64,000 bases of DNA from Spartobacteria bacterium UBA695 (GCA_002298145.1 DBMP01000003.1:30079-94078); one strand, 5' to 3'; numbered from the stretch's first letter, positions 46,715-55,986 are shown. Numbers and translations are program-made. The notes: generated from the sequence alone by a model not told the origin.

Positions 46715-47470
46715 TTAAGGATGGGAGCTTTGTGCGCCCACGTTCTTGTTCACAACATCGCCCCGCTTGCCGAGGTGCTCATAGGCGTCCGGCTGCCAAA
46801 CGAAATCCGTCAGCGGCGTCACGGTGAAGGATTCGGCGAGCGGGTGCTGCATCAGTCGGCGCGCGTAATCCCACTGCAACTGCTGGCAGCGCCGCATTTC
46901 CTCATTGGTAAAGTCGCCCTTGCGGATTTTCGCTTCCAGTTGGGCCACGTCGGCGGGGAACACGCCGGGCTTCAATGCGACCTTCACCGCCTTCCCTGTG
47001 GAGAACCGGCAGAGGATAAATTCTGCGCCCATCGCCGGATCGATTTTCTGAGAGCCGAATCGGATGCGTCCGCCGGTAAGGTAGGCCACAACGTCGCCAT
47101 AGCACGGCGAGTTGTTCGAGATGCCGCCGGTATCGGTGCGGTCGATCACTCCCTCGGGATATAGTTCCTGCATCCCGAGACTCAACGCGCAGGCTGCCGT
47201 CACGAGGCCATCGCAGGGATGCCCGTGCATCTTCACGAGGTCTTTGATGGTGATGCTCTTGGTCTGCGGCGAGTAGGGACCGAGGCTGCTCTCGGTGTCC
47301 CGCACTTGAAACACCGGGGCATAGGGCGCTTGGACAATCCAATCCGGATAATACCAAGCGGCCTCTTCCTGCTTGGGATTGGCATTGCATCCGCCCAAAA
47401 GCAGCGCGGCTACGGCCAGGAAAACGGCAGACAGGCGCAGCGCCCAATAGGGCCAATTTGTCGAGTTCAT
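46715..47470 (-). CDS. FmdE-family lipoprotein
   Basis: 251 residues from the ATG at 47470. A lipoprotein signal comes first (FLAVAALLLGGCNAN), so it is anchored on the periplasmic side. The FmdE domain follows: HGHPCDGLVTAACALSLG near 82-99, then SPCYGDVVAYLTGGRIRFG. FmdE domains bind metal (zinc in known structures) and were first found beside formylmethanofuran dehydrogenases; a periplasmic form in an ArsR/permease operon is uncommon. The role could be metal or metalloid binding. The longer frame upstream is not used since it reads through ccdA in another frame. Confidence 0.85.
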   Translation of the reverse strand: MNSTNWPYWALRLSAVFLAVAALLLGGCNANPKQEEAAWYYPDWIVQAPYAPVFQVRDTESSLGPYSPQTKSITIKDLVKMHGHPCDGLVTAACALSLGMQELYPEGVIDRTDTGGISNNSPCYGDVVAYLTGGRIRFGSQKIDPAMGAEFILCRFSTGKAVKVALKPGVFPADVAQLEAKIRKGDFTNEEMRRCQQLQWDYARRLMQHPLAESFTVTPLTDFVWQPDAYEHLGKRGDVVNKNVGAQSSHP

Positions 47471-47478
47471 TGGATGAT

Positions 47479-48180
47479 TCAATGTTGCGCCACGTAGATG
47501 AGGTAAATTCCGCCCACGATCACCAGCACCCCGCAGATGGATTTGAGAATCGTGATGCCCTTGGACTTTTCGTTCCAATCGAGGTAACGCTGGACCAACT
47601 CCGTCGAGGTGCCAGCCAGCACGATTACCGAGCAATGCCCGATGCCATAGGCCAGTAGCATGGCCGCTGCCTGAATGGCGTTCGTTTGTGCGAGCTTGAA
47701 CGTGACGCCTAGAATCGGGGCCATGTAAGCAAAGGTGCAAGGCCCCAGGGCAATCCCGAACACGAGCCCGAGAATCAGCGCGGCGACAAGTCCTTTGCTG
47801 CGCATTCCAACTTGACCGGGAGCCGTCCACGGAGTTGGAAGCCAGCCGAAGAGGTAAAGTCCGACCAGGAAGAACACGCAAGCCACAAGGTAATTGCCCC
47901 ATGGGCCAACATCGCCCATCATGCGCCCCGCTGCCGACGTGACCACCCCGATCACCGCGATGGTCACAAGGATGCCGGTGGAAAAGAGCGTCGCTGTCCA
48001 GAAAGCCCGCGCGGTGGACACCTTCCCTTGTCCCCCGATGAAGCCTACAATGAGGGGGATGCTGGAAAGGTGACAGGGGCTCAGGATAATACTCAGAATA
48101 CCCCACACGAAGGCCGCCCCGAGGGCAATTACCGCCGAGCCTTCCACCGCGTGAGTCAGTGAAATAAAGAGAGTCTCCAT
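47479..48180 (-). CDS. CcdA/DsbD-type thiol electron transporter
   Basis: 233 residues, six or so membrane helices. It carries the paired cysteines of the family: ILSPCHLSSIPLIVG near 32-46 and ALGPCTFAYMAPILG near 148-162. CcdA passes reducing power from cytoplasmic thioredoxin to periplasmic partners, here probably the thioredoxin-like protein encoded just upstream. Eight bp before FmdE, so clearly in one operon. Confidence 0.9.
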   Translation of the reverse strand: METLFISLTHAVEGSAVIALGAAFVWGILSIILSPCHLSSIPLIVGFIGGQGKVSTARAFWTATLFSTGILVTIAVIGVVTSAAGRMMGDVGPWGNYLVACVFFLVGLYLFGWLPTPWTAPGQVGMRSKGLVAALILGLVFGIALGPCTFAYMAPILGVTFKLAQTNAIQAAAMLLAYGIGHCSVIVLAGTSTELVQRYLDWNEKSKGITILKSICGVLVIVGGIYLIYVAQH

Positions 48181-48196
48181 GGTTTCCTGGGACCTG

Positions 48197-48616
48197 TTAT
48201 GGCGCGGTCTTCTTCTCGGCGAACGTTACTCCGAGCTGCTTCCATTTTTTGAGGATGTCCTCCTTGGAGATGAAGCCTTCGTGGCGGAAGAGTTCCTTCC
48301 CGGTGGCATCGTAGAAAATCTGCGTCGGGATCATCTTGATCCCATATTTCTTCCCAGCGTCGGGGTTTTGCCAAACGTCGATGAACTCCACCTGCATCCG
48401 GCCCGCGTATTCCTTTTTCAGACCCTCCAGCACCGGGGCCATCATTTTGCATGGAATGCAGCGGCCCGCGCCCAAGTCAACCAGCCTTGGCTGGGGCGTG
48501 TTCACGGCGGTGGACGCAGGGCTCCCAGCGGAAGGCTCGGCGGCAAACGCCACGGTCCCCCACCACAATGCGCAACACGTTATTACAGCCAGCGTCATCC
48601 TTGATCCTGTTTTCAT
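48197..48616 (-). CDS. Exported thioredoxin-like protein
   Basis: 139 residues from the ATG at 48616. A signal peptide (MTLAVITCCALWWGTVAFA) precedes a thioredoxin fold with active site RCIPCKMM (CxxC, about 49-56) and the cis-proline segment KMIPTQIFYD. It is a periplasmic thiol oxidoreductase, most likely reduced by the CcdA protein. The order small thioredoxin, exported thioredoxin, CcdA is a coherent electron relay. Confidence 0.9.
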   Translation of the reverse strand: MKTGSRMTLAVITCCALWWGTVAFAAEPSAGSPASTAVNTPQPRLVDLGAGRCIPCKMMAPVLEGLKKEYAGRMQVEFIDVWQNPDAGKKYGIKMIPTQIFYDATGKELFRHEGFISKEDILKKWKQLGVTFAEKKTAP

Positions 48617-48642
48617 AAGAGTGTGTTGGTTGAAAAATTTGC

Positions 48643-48876
48643 CTACTTGATCAATTCGCAAACTTCGTCCACAGACGGGACTCTGCCGCTAACCTTGACC
48701 ACGCCGTCTACCACGAGGGCAGGCGTTGTCATCACGCCGAACGCCATGATTTTCTGGATCTCCGTCACTTTCTCGATTTCGAACGGCAACCCGAGCGATT
48801 CGGCGGCGTGTTCGGTGACTTCGGCGAGCTTTTTGCATTTGGCACAGCCGGTGCCGAGGATTTGTAGTTTCTTCAT
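48643..48876 (-). CDS. Small cytoplasmic thioredoxin-like protein (redox-active disulfide type)
   Basis: 77 residues from the ATG at 48876. Glutaredoxin/thioredoxin-like fold of the 'redox-active disulfide protein 2' kind: LGTGCAKCKKL (CxxC, 10-13) and the cis-proline segment VMTTPALVVDG. These small proteins commonly sit beside ArsR and ArsP-type permease genes. The longer frame from 48939 adds no family sequence. It is the second gene of the operon, 8 bp after ArsR. Confidence 0.9.
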   Translation of the reverse strand: MKKLQILGTGCAKCKKLAEVTEHAAESLGLPFEIEKVTEIQKIMAFGVMTTPALVVDGVVKVSGRVPSVDEVCELIK

Positions 48877-48884
48877 AAATGCTG

Positions 48885-49298
48885 TCAGGAAATGGTTGCC
48901 TTGAGGCGTGAGGACTTGGTGGAGGAAACTTTGGGACACGGGCAGTAGCCGTCATCGAGCAATGCCTGCACGTTTTTTGCCCCCATCAACTTTTCCAGCC
49001 GTTCCCGGTCTTTCCGGAACTGAGGGTCCGTATTGCCGGCGTTTTGAATACACTGGAGATTGGCCTCCAGTGCCTCGGGACGGCCGGACGGCAGCGAATA
49101 AATCATCCAACTCCGATATCGCCGCCCCGTTACCAGTCCACGCTCCCGCAGGTAACCGAGGTGCTGTGAAACGACGACTTGTGATTTGCGCAAAACAGCT
49201 TGAATGTGGCAGACACAAAGCGGCGAAACCGAAAGCAGCCCCAGAATACGAACCCGGGTTTCATCGCTCAGGCTCTTGTAGATATCGAGAAGCTTCAC
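48885..49298 (-). CDS. arsR: ArsR-family repressor heading the redox/permease operon
   Basis: 137 residues. ArsR winged helix (SLSDETRVRILGLLS, then SQVVVSQHLGYLRERGLV). The SPLCVCHIQAVL helix carries the two cysteines of the classical ArsR metalloid site (E. coli ELCVCDLCTAL), so it probably senses arsenite or antimonite. A C-terminal CPCPK adds two Cys. It is the first of six leftward genes and should repress them. It is separated from the upstream P-type ATPase end by 54 bp. Confidence 0.92.
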   Translation of the reverse strand: MKLLDIYKSLSDETRVRILGLLSVSPLCVCHIQAVLRKSQVVVSQHLGYLRERGLVTGRRYRSWMIYSLPSGRPEALEANLQCIQNAGNTDPQFRKDRERLEKLMGAKNVQALLDDGYCPCPKVSSTKSSRLKATIS

Positions 49299-49330
49299 GC
49301 CGCAAATATAAGCGCCGTGCGATATAAGGC

Positions 49331-49354
49331 AACAGCAATATCGAAATTGTTGCT
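49331..49354. promoter_or_regulatory. Imperfect palindrome before the arsR operon
   Basis: Arms AACAGCAATAT and AAATTGTTGCT match at 8 of 11 positions around a 2-nt centre, 33-56 nt upstream of the arsR ATG, where an operator is expected. Its right end touches the last codon of the ATPase. Weak evidence. Confidence 0.3.
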
Positions 49355-51725
49355 AGCGTAGGTAAAGTCGGCCAAACAACCAGGTTTTCAGCCAATCCAA
49401 TCCGAAGCTGTAAATGACGGTTGCGATTGCCACCCGTGCCAACAGCTCTGTTGGAAGCGACGGCATAATCCACCCTGTCCGGGCTAGCATCACTGCCACG
49501 GCAACGCCCAAAACCGAGCTGATCACGAGCGGGAAGCTTGGGATTGAATCCCAGAAATGCCCGCGCTCCCGGAGCAGGTAAACGTTGGCCTGCGTGCTAA
49601 AAATGATGGTGATAAATAGAAGCGTCTGCAAATGCGGGGCATCCAAACGCAGGACGTAATTTCCGAACACAAACACGCCGAAAGAAAACACGAACACGCC
49701 CAGGGCAAAGATCGAGGCGGTGGTAACAATGGCGCGAGTGTTCCAGCGGTTGGGACGGCTCGAAATGCTCATCTTGTCAGTGGATAGGGCCATGGTCAGG
49801 AAATCGTTGAGAAACATGATGAGCACCATCATGAGCGGTGTCAGCGGTCGGTGGCCGGTGAGGAAAAAGCCGCCGACGAGCAGGAACATGATCTCGATTT
49901 TTTTGGTCAGCATGTTCAGCGTGTAAGTCATCATTCGCTGAAACACGCCTCGGCTTTCATGGAGCGCGGGCACCACGTCGCCCAGCCCGGGCCGGGTGAG
50001 GACGATGGCGGCGGCGGCCTTCGCGACGTCGGTCGCGTTAGCCACCGCCACGCCCACTTCCGCCTGGCGGAGTGCCGGGGCGTCGTTGACGCCATCGCCA
50101 CTCATTCCGACGACGTTTCCCCGTTGCTGAAAGGCGCGCACCAGCTTGAACTTGTCCTCGGGAAACACGCCGGAAAAAATGTCGTCATCAAGCGCCTCGC
50201 CGTGAAAGTGTCCGCCAAGCCGATCCGCCGGGTAAAGCCGAGGCGGGATGCCGACTTGGGCTGCGACATTCATCGCCGTCAGCACGTTATCTCCGGTGAC
50301 CATCACCACGCGCACCCCTGCATCCCGGATAGCGCTGACAACGGCCTTGGAGTCTTCTCGAACGGCATCTTCCAAGCCTATGAGCCCAAGGAAATACCAC
50401 TTGCCGCCCACGCCTTCGGCCACGGCCAGCGCCCGCTCTCCTTTCGCCGCGATTTCTTGCGCGTGCGGCAGCCACACGGCGTCTTCAATGCCTGCCATTT
50501 TTGCGATGACCGGGGGTGCGCCTTTGGTATAGCAGTGCAAGTCCTCTCCGTGGCGATAATCCGCTTCGGCCCGCTTGGTCGCAGGGTCAAACGGCTTGAA
50601 TCCGGTTCGTTCCGCCTCATTGGCTTGCCAGCCATGCTGCGTGGCGGCATCAACCACAGCGCCATCCACTGGGTCTTGTCCGGCGGGATCGCTGGCAAAC
50701 GCCGCGGCACATAACAGGTCGTCTTGTGAACCATCCGGCATGGTCCAGAGCGTCTTGACGGTCACTTCATTGCGCGTGAGCGTCCCGGTCTTGTCGCTGC
50801 ATAGAACCGTCATTGAGGCGATGTCGTGCAGCGCGCTCAACCGGGTGACGAGAACGCCCCGCCCGGTAAGCCGCGCTGCGCCCAGCGCGGCAGTTAGTGT
50901 AAAGGTTGCCGGTAGCGCCACAGGGATTGACGCGAGCAGAATCGTGACCAGCAACGGCACGATGAACGAGAGCGACATTCCACGGAACGCGGCATATCCG
51001 GCTACACATACAATCATCGCTGCGTTCACCACAAAGAGATTTTCCACCACCGCTGTGATTTCATGTTCCTGCCGATTAGCGGATCGCGCCGTGCGCACCA
51101 GCTCCGACGTTTTTCCAAAAAAAGTGCGCGCCCCTGTGGAGATTACTTCGCCCGTCGCCTCGCCGCCACGCACCAACCCACCGGCAAACGCGGATTTGCC
51201 GGGTTCGACTGCCACGGCAGCGGATTCGCCCGTCAACGCTGACTGATCTACAAGCAGCGATCCGGTATCGATCCGCACATCAGCGGGCACAATGCCGCCT
51301 TGTCGCAGATGAATCACATCGCCGGGAACCAATTCTTCCGAGGGGATGCTCATCCACGCGCCGTCACGCCGAACCCGCGCTACCACCTGCAATTTTTGCC
51401 GCAACAGCGCTAGCGTTTTCTGGGTGCGCCCTTCCTGCACTGAACTTAACGCGGCATTGAAAACCAACAACCCGCCAATCACATAGGCTTCCAGCCGTTC
51501 GCCGAGGAAAAGCTGGAGCACGATGGTCGCCTCCAAAAGCCACGGCACGGGCGCCCAAAAGCGCCGCAGCAAACGCTTAACCGGATGCGGCTTCTCTTCC
51601 TTGACCGCGTTGGGGCCAAACTGCTCCAGCCTCAGCTTCGCCTCGCGGCTGGAAAGCCCGGAAGCGGCTGAGGTGACTATTGACGATGTAGCGCTTTGTT
51701 CCCGCATGTTGGTTGCCTCACTCAA
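49353..51725 (-). CDS. P3A-type P-type ATPase (proton-efflux type)
   Basis: 790 residues. Plasma-membrane-ATPase-like cation pump: SALTGESAAV in the actuator domain, phosphorylation site CSDKTGTLTRNE (Asp311), hinge MSGDGVNDAPALRQAEVGVAV, and about ten membrane helices. No N-terminal metal-binding domain, so it is not a heavy-metal P1B pump; proton export is the usual assignment, though transport was rarely tested in bacteria. Divergent from the DUF4405-like gene by 46 bp. It is a likely pH-homeostasis gene. Confidence 0.88.
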   Translation of the reverse strand: MSEATNMREQSATSSIVTSAASGLSSREAKLRLEQFGPNAVKEEKPHPVKRLLRRFWAPVPWLLEATIVLQLFLGERLEAYVIGGLLVFNAALSSVQEGRTQKTLALLRQKLQVVARVRRDGAWMSIPSEELVPGDVIHLRQGGIVPADVRIDTGSLLVDQSALTGESAAVAVEPGKSAFAGGLVRGGEATGEVISTGARTFFGKTSELVRTARSANRQEHEITAVVENLFVVNAAMIVCVAGYAAFRGMSLSFIVPLLVTILLASIPVALPATFTLTAALGAARLTGRGVLVTRLSALHDIASMTVLCSDKTGTLTRNEVTVKTLWTMPDGSQDDLLCAAAFASDPAGQDPVDGAVVDAATQHGWQANEAERTGFKPFDPATKRAEADYRHGEDLHCYTKGAPPVIAKMAGIEDAVWLPHAQEIAAKGERALAVAEGVGGKWYFLGLIGLEDAVREDSKAVVSAIRDAGVRVVMVTGDNVLTAMNVAAQVGIPPRLYPADRLGGHFHGEALDDDIFSGVFPEDKFKLVRAFQQRGNVVGMSGDGVNDAPALRQAEVGVAVANATDVAKAAAAIVLTRPGLGDVVPALHESRGVFQRMMTYTLNMLTKKIEIMFLLVGGFFLTGHRPLTPLMMVLIMFLNDFLTMALSTDKMSISSRPNRWNTRAIVTTASIFALGVFVFSFGVFVFGNYVLRLDAPHLQTLLFITIIFSTQANVYLLRERGHFWDSIPSFPLVISSVLGVAVAVMLARTGWIMPSLPTELLARVAIATVIYSFGLDWLKTWLFGRLYLR

Positions 51726-51771
51726 AATCGCGGCATCCCGCTATGCCCAGCGCTACGTTTCGGAAGATATC

Positions 51772-52197
51772 ATGAGAACACTGATTCGGCGCGTCTTGAA
51801 TCTTCTCCTCTATTTGAGCTTTTGCATGATGACGGGCACGGGGCTTCTGATGGCATTTCGGCTAATCCCGGGAAGCCGGGGCGGACGGGGATTAACCGTT
51901 TTGGGCTGGACTCGCCATGAATGGGGCGACCTGCATACTTGGATTGCCTACGCTTTCATCGCGCTGATCGTATTGCACTTGGTCATCAATTGGGCATGGC
52001 TGACAAAAGTTGCTGGAAATGGACGCCTCTGGCCGCTGTTGATTGGCTTGGCCGCAGGCATTTCAATTATCGCGGCATTCCTTATCTTGCCAGTCCAAGA
52101 ACGGGGCCGGGGAAAAGGTCGCGGCTTCCATGCTTCAATACCGACACCTGCTACCGGATCTCTCCTCGCACGGGAGCCGACCATTTTGCTCCGCTGA
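51772..52197 (+). CDS. DUF4405-like membrane protein (cytochrome b-like)
   Basis: 141 residues from the ATG at 51772. Three membrane helices: LNLLLYLSFCMMTGTGLL, WIAYAFIALIVLHLVINW and LLIGLAAGISIIAAFLIL. Histidines (HEWGDLHTW and VLHLVINW) fit the heme- or quinone-type pattern of DUF4405 domains, which are linked to redox membrane complexes. The stop lies 47 nt inside the end of the converging DoxDA gene, so the two genes overlap tail to tail. Confidence 0.75.
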   Translation: MRTLIRRVLNLLLYLSFCMMTGTGLLMAFRLIPGSRGGRGLTVLGWTRHEWGDLHTWIAYAFIALIVLHLVINWAWLTKVAGNGRLWPLLIGLAAGISIIAAFLILPVQERGRGKGRGFHASIPTPATGSLLAREPTILLR

Positions 52198-53215
52198 CAT
52201 CCAGTAATTCGAGAGTGTAGGAGCCATTTGCCAAGTGCGCTAACGAATCATGATGCAACGATACCGTGGCCTGTGCCCCCAGCGGCAGAATCAGTCCGTA
52301 CGGGCCGGGTTTGATTTTTGCAACATACCGGTTGCCAATGTCCGACCCTGCCGTTTTTGCCAGAGCCTCGGCAGACCACGCCGCCTGCTCCCGCCCGTCC
52401 CGGTCGAGCAATCTTGCGCCAACAAGAAAGGAACCGTAAACGTCCGCGCCTTCGACGCGCTGCAGGGAGAATCGAAGCACGCCGGAATCCACTCGGGCAT
52501 TCGTGACCTCCACTTTGGGCCGGACGGACTTATTGTGGAGAGGGCCCCAGACGCCTCCGTGAAATACTTGATTGGTCGTTAGCGTCAGAGCAAATACCGC
52601 GACCCCGACCGCCAGCGCTAGACGTGAAAACAAACGCCCATTGCGAAGGGGCACCCCAAATAACATCTGGCCCCAGATGGTGTCTGTGAGACGAGGGAAA
52701 CGGCGGATCAGGAAATAGTCCACGGAATATCGACCACCTCCGGCCATGGCACAAACCAGTCCCGCCGTGACGCCTAAAACACCGATCTGCCATTCATCGA
52801 GGCACGTTGTCCCAAGCCAACCCGCCCCAAGCAAAATCCCGAAGGCCAGCAGACTTGTAGCGATCCCCGCCAGACGGGTCACAAAACCAGCCATCAGTGC
52901 CAACCCCACCACGGCTTCCACCGCCGTGAAAACCGCCAACTGCCACCAAAGCAGAACGGGCTGGGAGACAAAAAACTCAATGATCGGTTTGATGACAATC
53001 GCATTGGGCAGGAAATGATTGAACTTCTCGCCGATATACCCCGGAGCATCCGATATGAGCTTGTTCTCTAAAACCAGCCTCCTCCAAAAAGCCGAGAAAT
53101 AGGTCCATCCCACCACCAGCCGAAGCGGAAACAAGATATCGCCCATCAGCAGGGAGCCACGGTCGGTTTCAGAACGCGAATCGGAATGTGTGGGAATCAT
53201 GGTGTTATGCTGCAT
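52151..53215 (-). CDS. doxD: DoxD-DoxA fusion, thiosulfate:quinone oxidoreductase-type
   Basis: 354 residues. The first 210 are the membrane DoxX/DoxD domain (FPLRLVVGWTYFSAFWRR near 29-46, four helices); the last 140 are a DoxA-like soluble beta domain (VTNARVDSGVLRFSLQ, and the closing YTLELLDVSGAKW). In Acidianus the two subunits are separate; fusions occur in Bacteria. It would pass electrons from thiosulfate to quinone, but Bacterial members are often only predicted. Beside the proton ATPase and DUF4405 gene. Confidence 0.85.
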   Translation of the reverse strand: MQHNTMIPTHSDSRSETDRGSLLMGDILFPLRLVVGWTYFSAFWRRLVLENKLISDAPGYIGEKFNHFLPNAIVIKPIIEFFVSQPVLLWWQLAVFTAVEAVVGLALMAGFVTRLAGIATSLLAFGILLGAGWLGTTCLDEWQIGVLGVTAGLVCAMAGGGRYSVDYFLIRRFPRLTDTIWGQMLFGVPLRNGRLFSRLALAVGVAVFALTLTTNQVFHGGVWGPLHNKSVRPKVEVTNARVDSGVLRFSLQRVEGADVYGSFLVGARLLDRDGREQAAWSAEALAKTAGSDIGNRYVAKIKPGPYGLILPLGAQATVSLHHDSLAHLANGSYTLELLDVSGAKWSAPVRGEIR

Positions 53216-53354
53216 TTTGGAGGGGAGCGGTCTACTGGTTCACAGGTACCACGCTCTCATCCGCTTCTTTCATCCGACCGTCACCCTGGCTCATCCGTTC
53301 AAATCCCGTCTTTGTCTTGCCCATGGGGAATCTCGATTTTAGGCTGGAAACTCC

Positions 53355-54341
53355 ATGCTTCTGGAAAAACTCCACAACGATGTTTGCAATGGCCAGCGCC
53401 TTTCGCAGGAGGAAGCATTGCGTTTGCTAGAAGGAAACGCTCCCCAGGCTTTGTGGAACTTGGCGGGGCGGCTGCGCGTCGCCTTCCATGGGAAAAACAT
53501 TGAGATGTGCGCCATTCTCAACGCACGGTGCGGACGGTGCAGCGAGGATTGCCGCTGGTGCGCCCAGTCGCGTTTTTACAGCACCGGCGTGGAAATAACG
53601 CCGCTGGTGGAGGCACCACAAGCGGTAGCCGCTGCCAAAAAGGCGCAGCAAAACGGGGTACACCGCTTCGCCTTGGTCACCAGCGGACGCAAAGTGAGTC
53701 GGGCGGACGTAGAGCGACTCTGCGCCGTCTACCGGGAAATGCGGGAAAAAACTCCCGGCTTGCGTTTTTGCGCCTCGTTGGGGCTATTAACCCGCCCCGA
53801 ACTGGATGCACTTGCCGCCAGCGGCGTAAGCCGCTACCACTGCAATCTCGAAACCGCCCCGTCATTTTTTTCCAAGCTCTGTACCACCCACACGCCTCAG
53901 GAGAAAATGGAAACCCTGCGCCACGCCCGCGCGGCGGGGATGAGCCTTTGCTCCGGCGGGATCATCGGGATGGGCGAAGGATTTGCCGAGCGTATTGAAA
54001 TGGCTATTGCGTTGCGAGAACTCGGGGTCGATTCCATCCCCATCAACGTCCTGTATCCCATTAAGGGCACCCCGCTCGAATCCATGCCGCCACTGCCGTC
54101 GGAAGAAATCCTAACCAGCGTCGCCATCTTCGTCATCCTTTATCCCGAAGCCACGGTCCGCCTCGCCGGTGGGCGTATCCTCTTCGAGAAGGTAATGCCA
54201 CAGCTCCTGCAGGCGGGTGTCAGCGCGCTGATCGCAGGCGACATGCTCACCACCGAAGGGCCGTCCATCAAACGCGACAAAGCACTCCTTGCCCGCGAAG
54301 GATTGACGCCCGCTCGTCCCGGAATCCGAACCGCAGGCTAA
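53355..54341 (+). CDS. bioB: Biotin synthase
   Basis: 328 residues. Radical-SAM enzyme that inserts sulfur into dethiobiotin. The [4Fe-4S] site is Cys62, Cys66, Cys69 (CSEDCRWC), preceded by NARCGRC; later motifs are YHCNLETAPSFF, GGIIGMGE and RLAGGR near the second cluster. The normal length and all motifs are present. Other biotin genes are not near, so it is isolated. No riboswitch or clear BirA site was seen upstream. Confidence 0.97.
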   Translation: MLLEKLHNDVCNGQRLSQEEALRLLEGNAPQALWNLAGRLRVAFHGKNIEMCAILNARCGRCSEDCRWCAQSRFYSTGVEITPLVEAPQAVAAAKKAQQNGVHRFALVTSGRKVSRADVERLCAVYREMREKTPGLRFCASLGLLTRPELDALAASGVSRYHCNLETAPSFFSKLCTTHTPQEKMETLRHARAAGMSLCSGGIIGMGEGFAERIEMAIALRELGVDSIPINVLYPIKGTPLESMPPLPSEEILTSVAIFVILYPEATVRLAGGRILFEKVMPQLLQAGVSALIAGDMLTTEGPSIKRDKALLAREGLTPARPGIRTAG

Positions 54342-54482
54342 AAAACGCAGCGTGACCACGATATCCAATTCACGTGAATAATAGAAGGCGGAGAATTCCG
54401 GCTCTTGTGTTCACGCATTGTGCTTTCGAGATCGTCCTGCCGAAACGATTTTTTGTAAGCATGAAATACCAGTAACTGTGTA

Positions 54483-55226
54483 ATGCGCGTCTTAACCGTT
54501 GCCGACTTGCACCAACGCCGCCACCTGTACGAGCAACTCACTGCTGCTGTGCGATTGCACAAGCCGGATGTGCTCGCCGTTCTTGGCGATTTTCTTGATG
54601 GATTTACCCCTCAGGCGCACACCCCTGAAATGCTCACAGTTACTGAGTGCGCCATGGTCCTTGCCGCCCTGCCGTGCAAGATTGTCTTTTGTCGAGGAAA
54701 CCATGAAGACAGCAACTTCGAGGATTTCGAGCTAGTTTGGCGCGCGGCGGGGCGACCGGCGCACTTTCTGCACGGCAGCGCGGTCTTTGTCGGCCCGCTC
54801 GCAATCGTGGGGTTCCCGTGCTGGATGGGCGACGATGAATGGTATGCGCAGGGACGTGCGCTGGACAGTTACGAACCGGACGTATGGTTGACCCGCCTCC
54901 TGCGCGCGGCAGGCCCCGCAGGAGGTGCTCTCTGGATCGCGCACGAACCACCGTGCTTGGAATTGTCCGAAGGGTGGCTGTCGGCTCCCGAATGGGCGGA
55001 CGCGATCCGGCGGCATCAGCCTTTGGTCTTTGCTTGCGGGCACGACCACAACACGCCGCTCCGGGCCGAACGGTGGCTCGAGGAAATTGGCCGGACAAAG
55101 TGCATCAACGTTGGGCAGCGAGTCTATCCCCATCCTGGCAAGTTGCTCTACTGCACGTTGGAGTTTGAGTTCGCTGCGGATGGAACACCGAAGCTTTCTG
55201 CTCCTCCTCAACGGCACGGTGCATAA
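54483..55226 (+). CDS. Calcineurin-like metallophosphoesterase
   Basis: 247 residues. The five metal-ligand motifs of the family are in order: VADLHQR (DxH), GDFLDG, GNHED, IAHEPP and CGHDHN. It is a dinuclear-metal phosphoesterase; the substrate could be a nucleotide, DNA or protein. It stands alone and its ATG at 54483 follows a 141-bp gap after bioB. No signal peptide, so cytoplasmic. Confidence 0.88.
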   Translation: MRVLTVADLHQRRHLYEQLTAAVRLHKPDVLAVLGDFLDGFTPQAHTPEMLTVTECAMVLAALPCKIVFCRGNHEDSNFEDFELVWRAAGRPAHFLHGSAVFVGPLAIVGFPCWMGDDEWYAQGRALDSYEPDVWLTRLLRAAGPAGGALWIAHEPPCLELSEGWLSAPEWADAIRRHQPLVFACGHDHNTPLRAERWLEEIGRTKCINVGQRVYPHPGKLLYCTLEFEFAADGTPKLSAPPQRHGA

Positions 55227-55324
55227 CTGATCGGAAAGCAAGCGAGCCCCGCCATTTTCCATGTCGAGGAATCCGACGGAATAGGGGCCATTGCGTGGGA
55301 GCGTTGGCGTACCGTATCTCTCGT

Positions 55325-55921
55325 ATGAACTACAAAGGCTGCAAAGCTCTTACCGATGAGGAGGTAAACAAGCTGCTCGAAGGTATGACGGGGCGGCACG
55401 CACTGCGCGACCGGGCGCTTTTCACCCTGGGCGTTTTCTCAGGGTTCCGAGTTTCAGAACTGCTTTCCGTTCGCGTCCAAGACATTTGCCGCGATGGTCG
55501 CATCGTCGATTCACTGACGGTTCGGCGGGAAAGTATGAAAGGAAAGTGGGAGGCTCGGACGATGCCCATTCATCGGACGGCAAAAGAGGCCCTCGAACGT
55601 TACATTCGCGTGGAAAAACTGGACCACCCGTTTCACGCTCGCACAGCTCTCTTTTTTGCGCAGGGCAAGACAACAGCGATGTCAGCCGCGCACGCTTGGG
55701 AGGTCATCCAGGCTGCGGCGGAGCGAATGGGCGTCTCAACCGAACGGCTCGGCACTCATTCGATGCGCAAAACCTTCGCGAGCCGGATGTGGACGAATCC
55801 CCGGATTAGCGGTGACCTCTGCAAAATGCAACGCCTTCTCGGCCACGTGAATGTGAATAATACCGTCCGGTACGTGGAGTTTGCCTCCGGACTGCTCGAA
55901 GCCGCCGTGCTTGAAGCTTAA
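55325..55921 (+). CDS. Minimal tyrosine recombinase (integrase catalytic domain)
   Basis: 198 residues from the ATG at 55325, containing only the catalytic domain. The active-site residues are visible: Arg in FSGFRVSELL, the HSMRK box (His-x2-Arg), the LLGHVNVNNT box with His, and Tyr in VRYVEF. The N-terminal arm- and core-binding domains of phage integrases are missing, as in small XerC-like recombinases of mobile elements. No attachment site was recognised next to it. Confidence 0.85.
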   Translation: MNYKGCKALTDEEVNKLLEGMTGRHALRDRALFTLGVFSGFRVSELLSVRVQDICRDGRIVDSLTVRRESMKGKWEARTMPIHRTAKEALERYIRVEKLDHPFHARTALFFAQGKTTAMSAAHAWEVIQAAAERMGVSTERLGTHSMRKTFASRMWTNPRISGDLCKMQRLLGHVNVNNTVRYVEFASGLLEAAVLEA

Positions 55922-55986
55922 CGTGCCGCTACACACGCTGCCCTTTATTGCAGGCGGCTATAGCTGTCCGAATGTTCCTGAGGAAG

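Noticed and set aside
46715..48106. Leftward frame of 463 residues starting inside ccdA
   Set aside because: Its first half is ccdA read in the wrong frame; only the FmdE part from 47470 is real.
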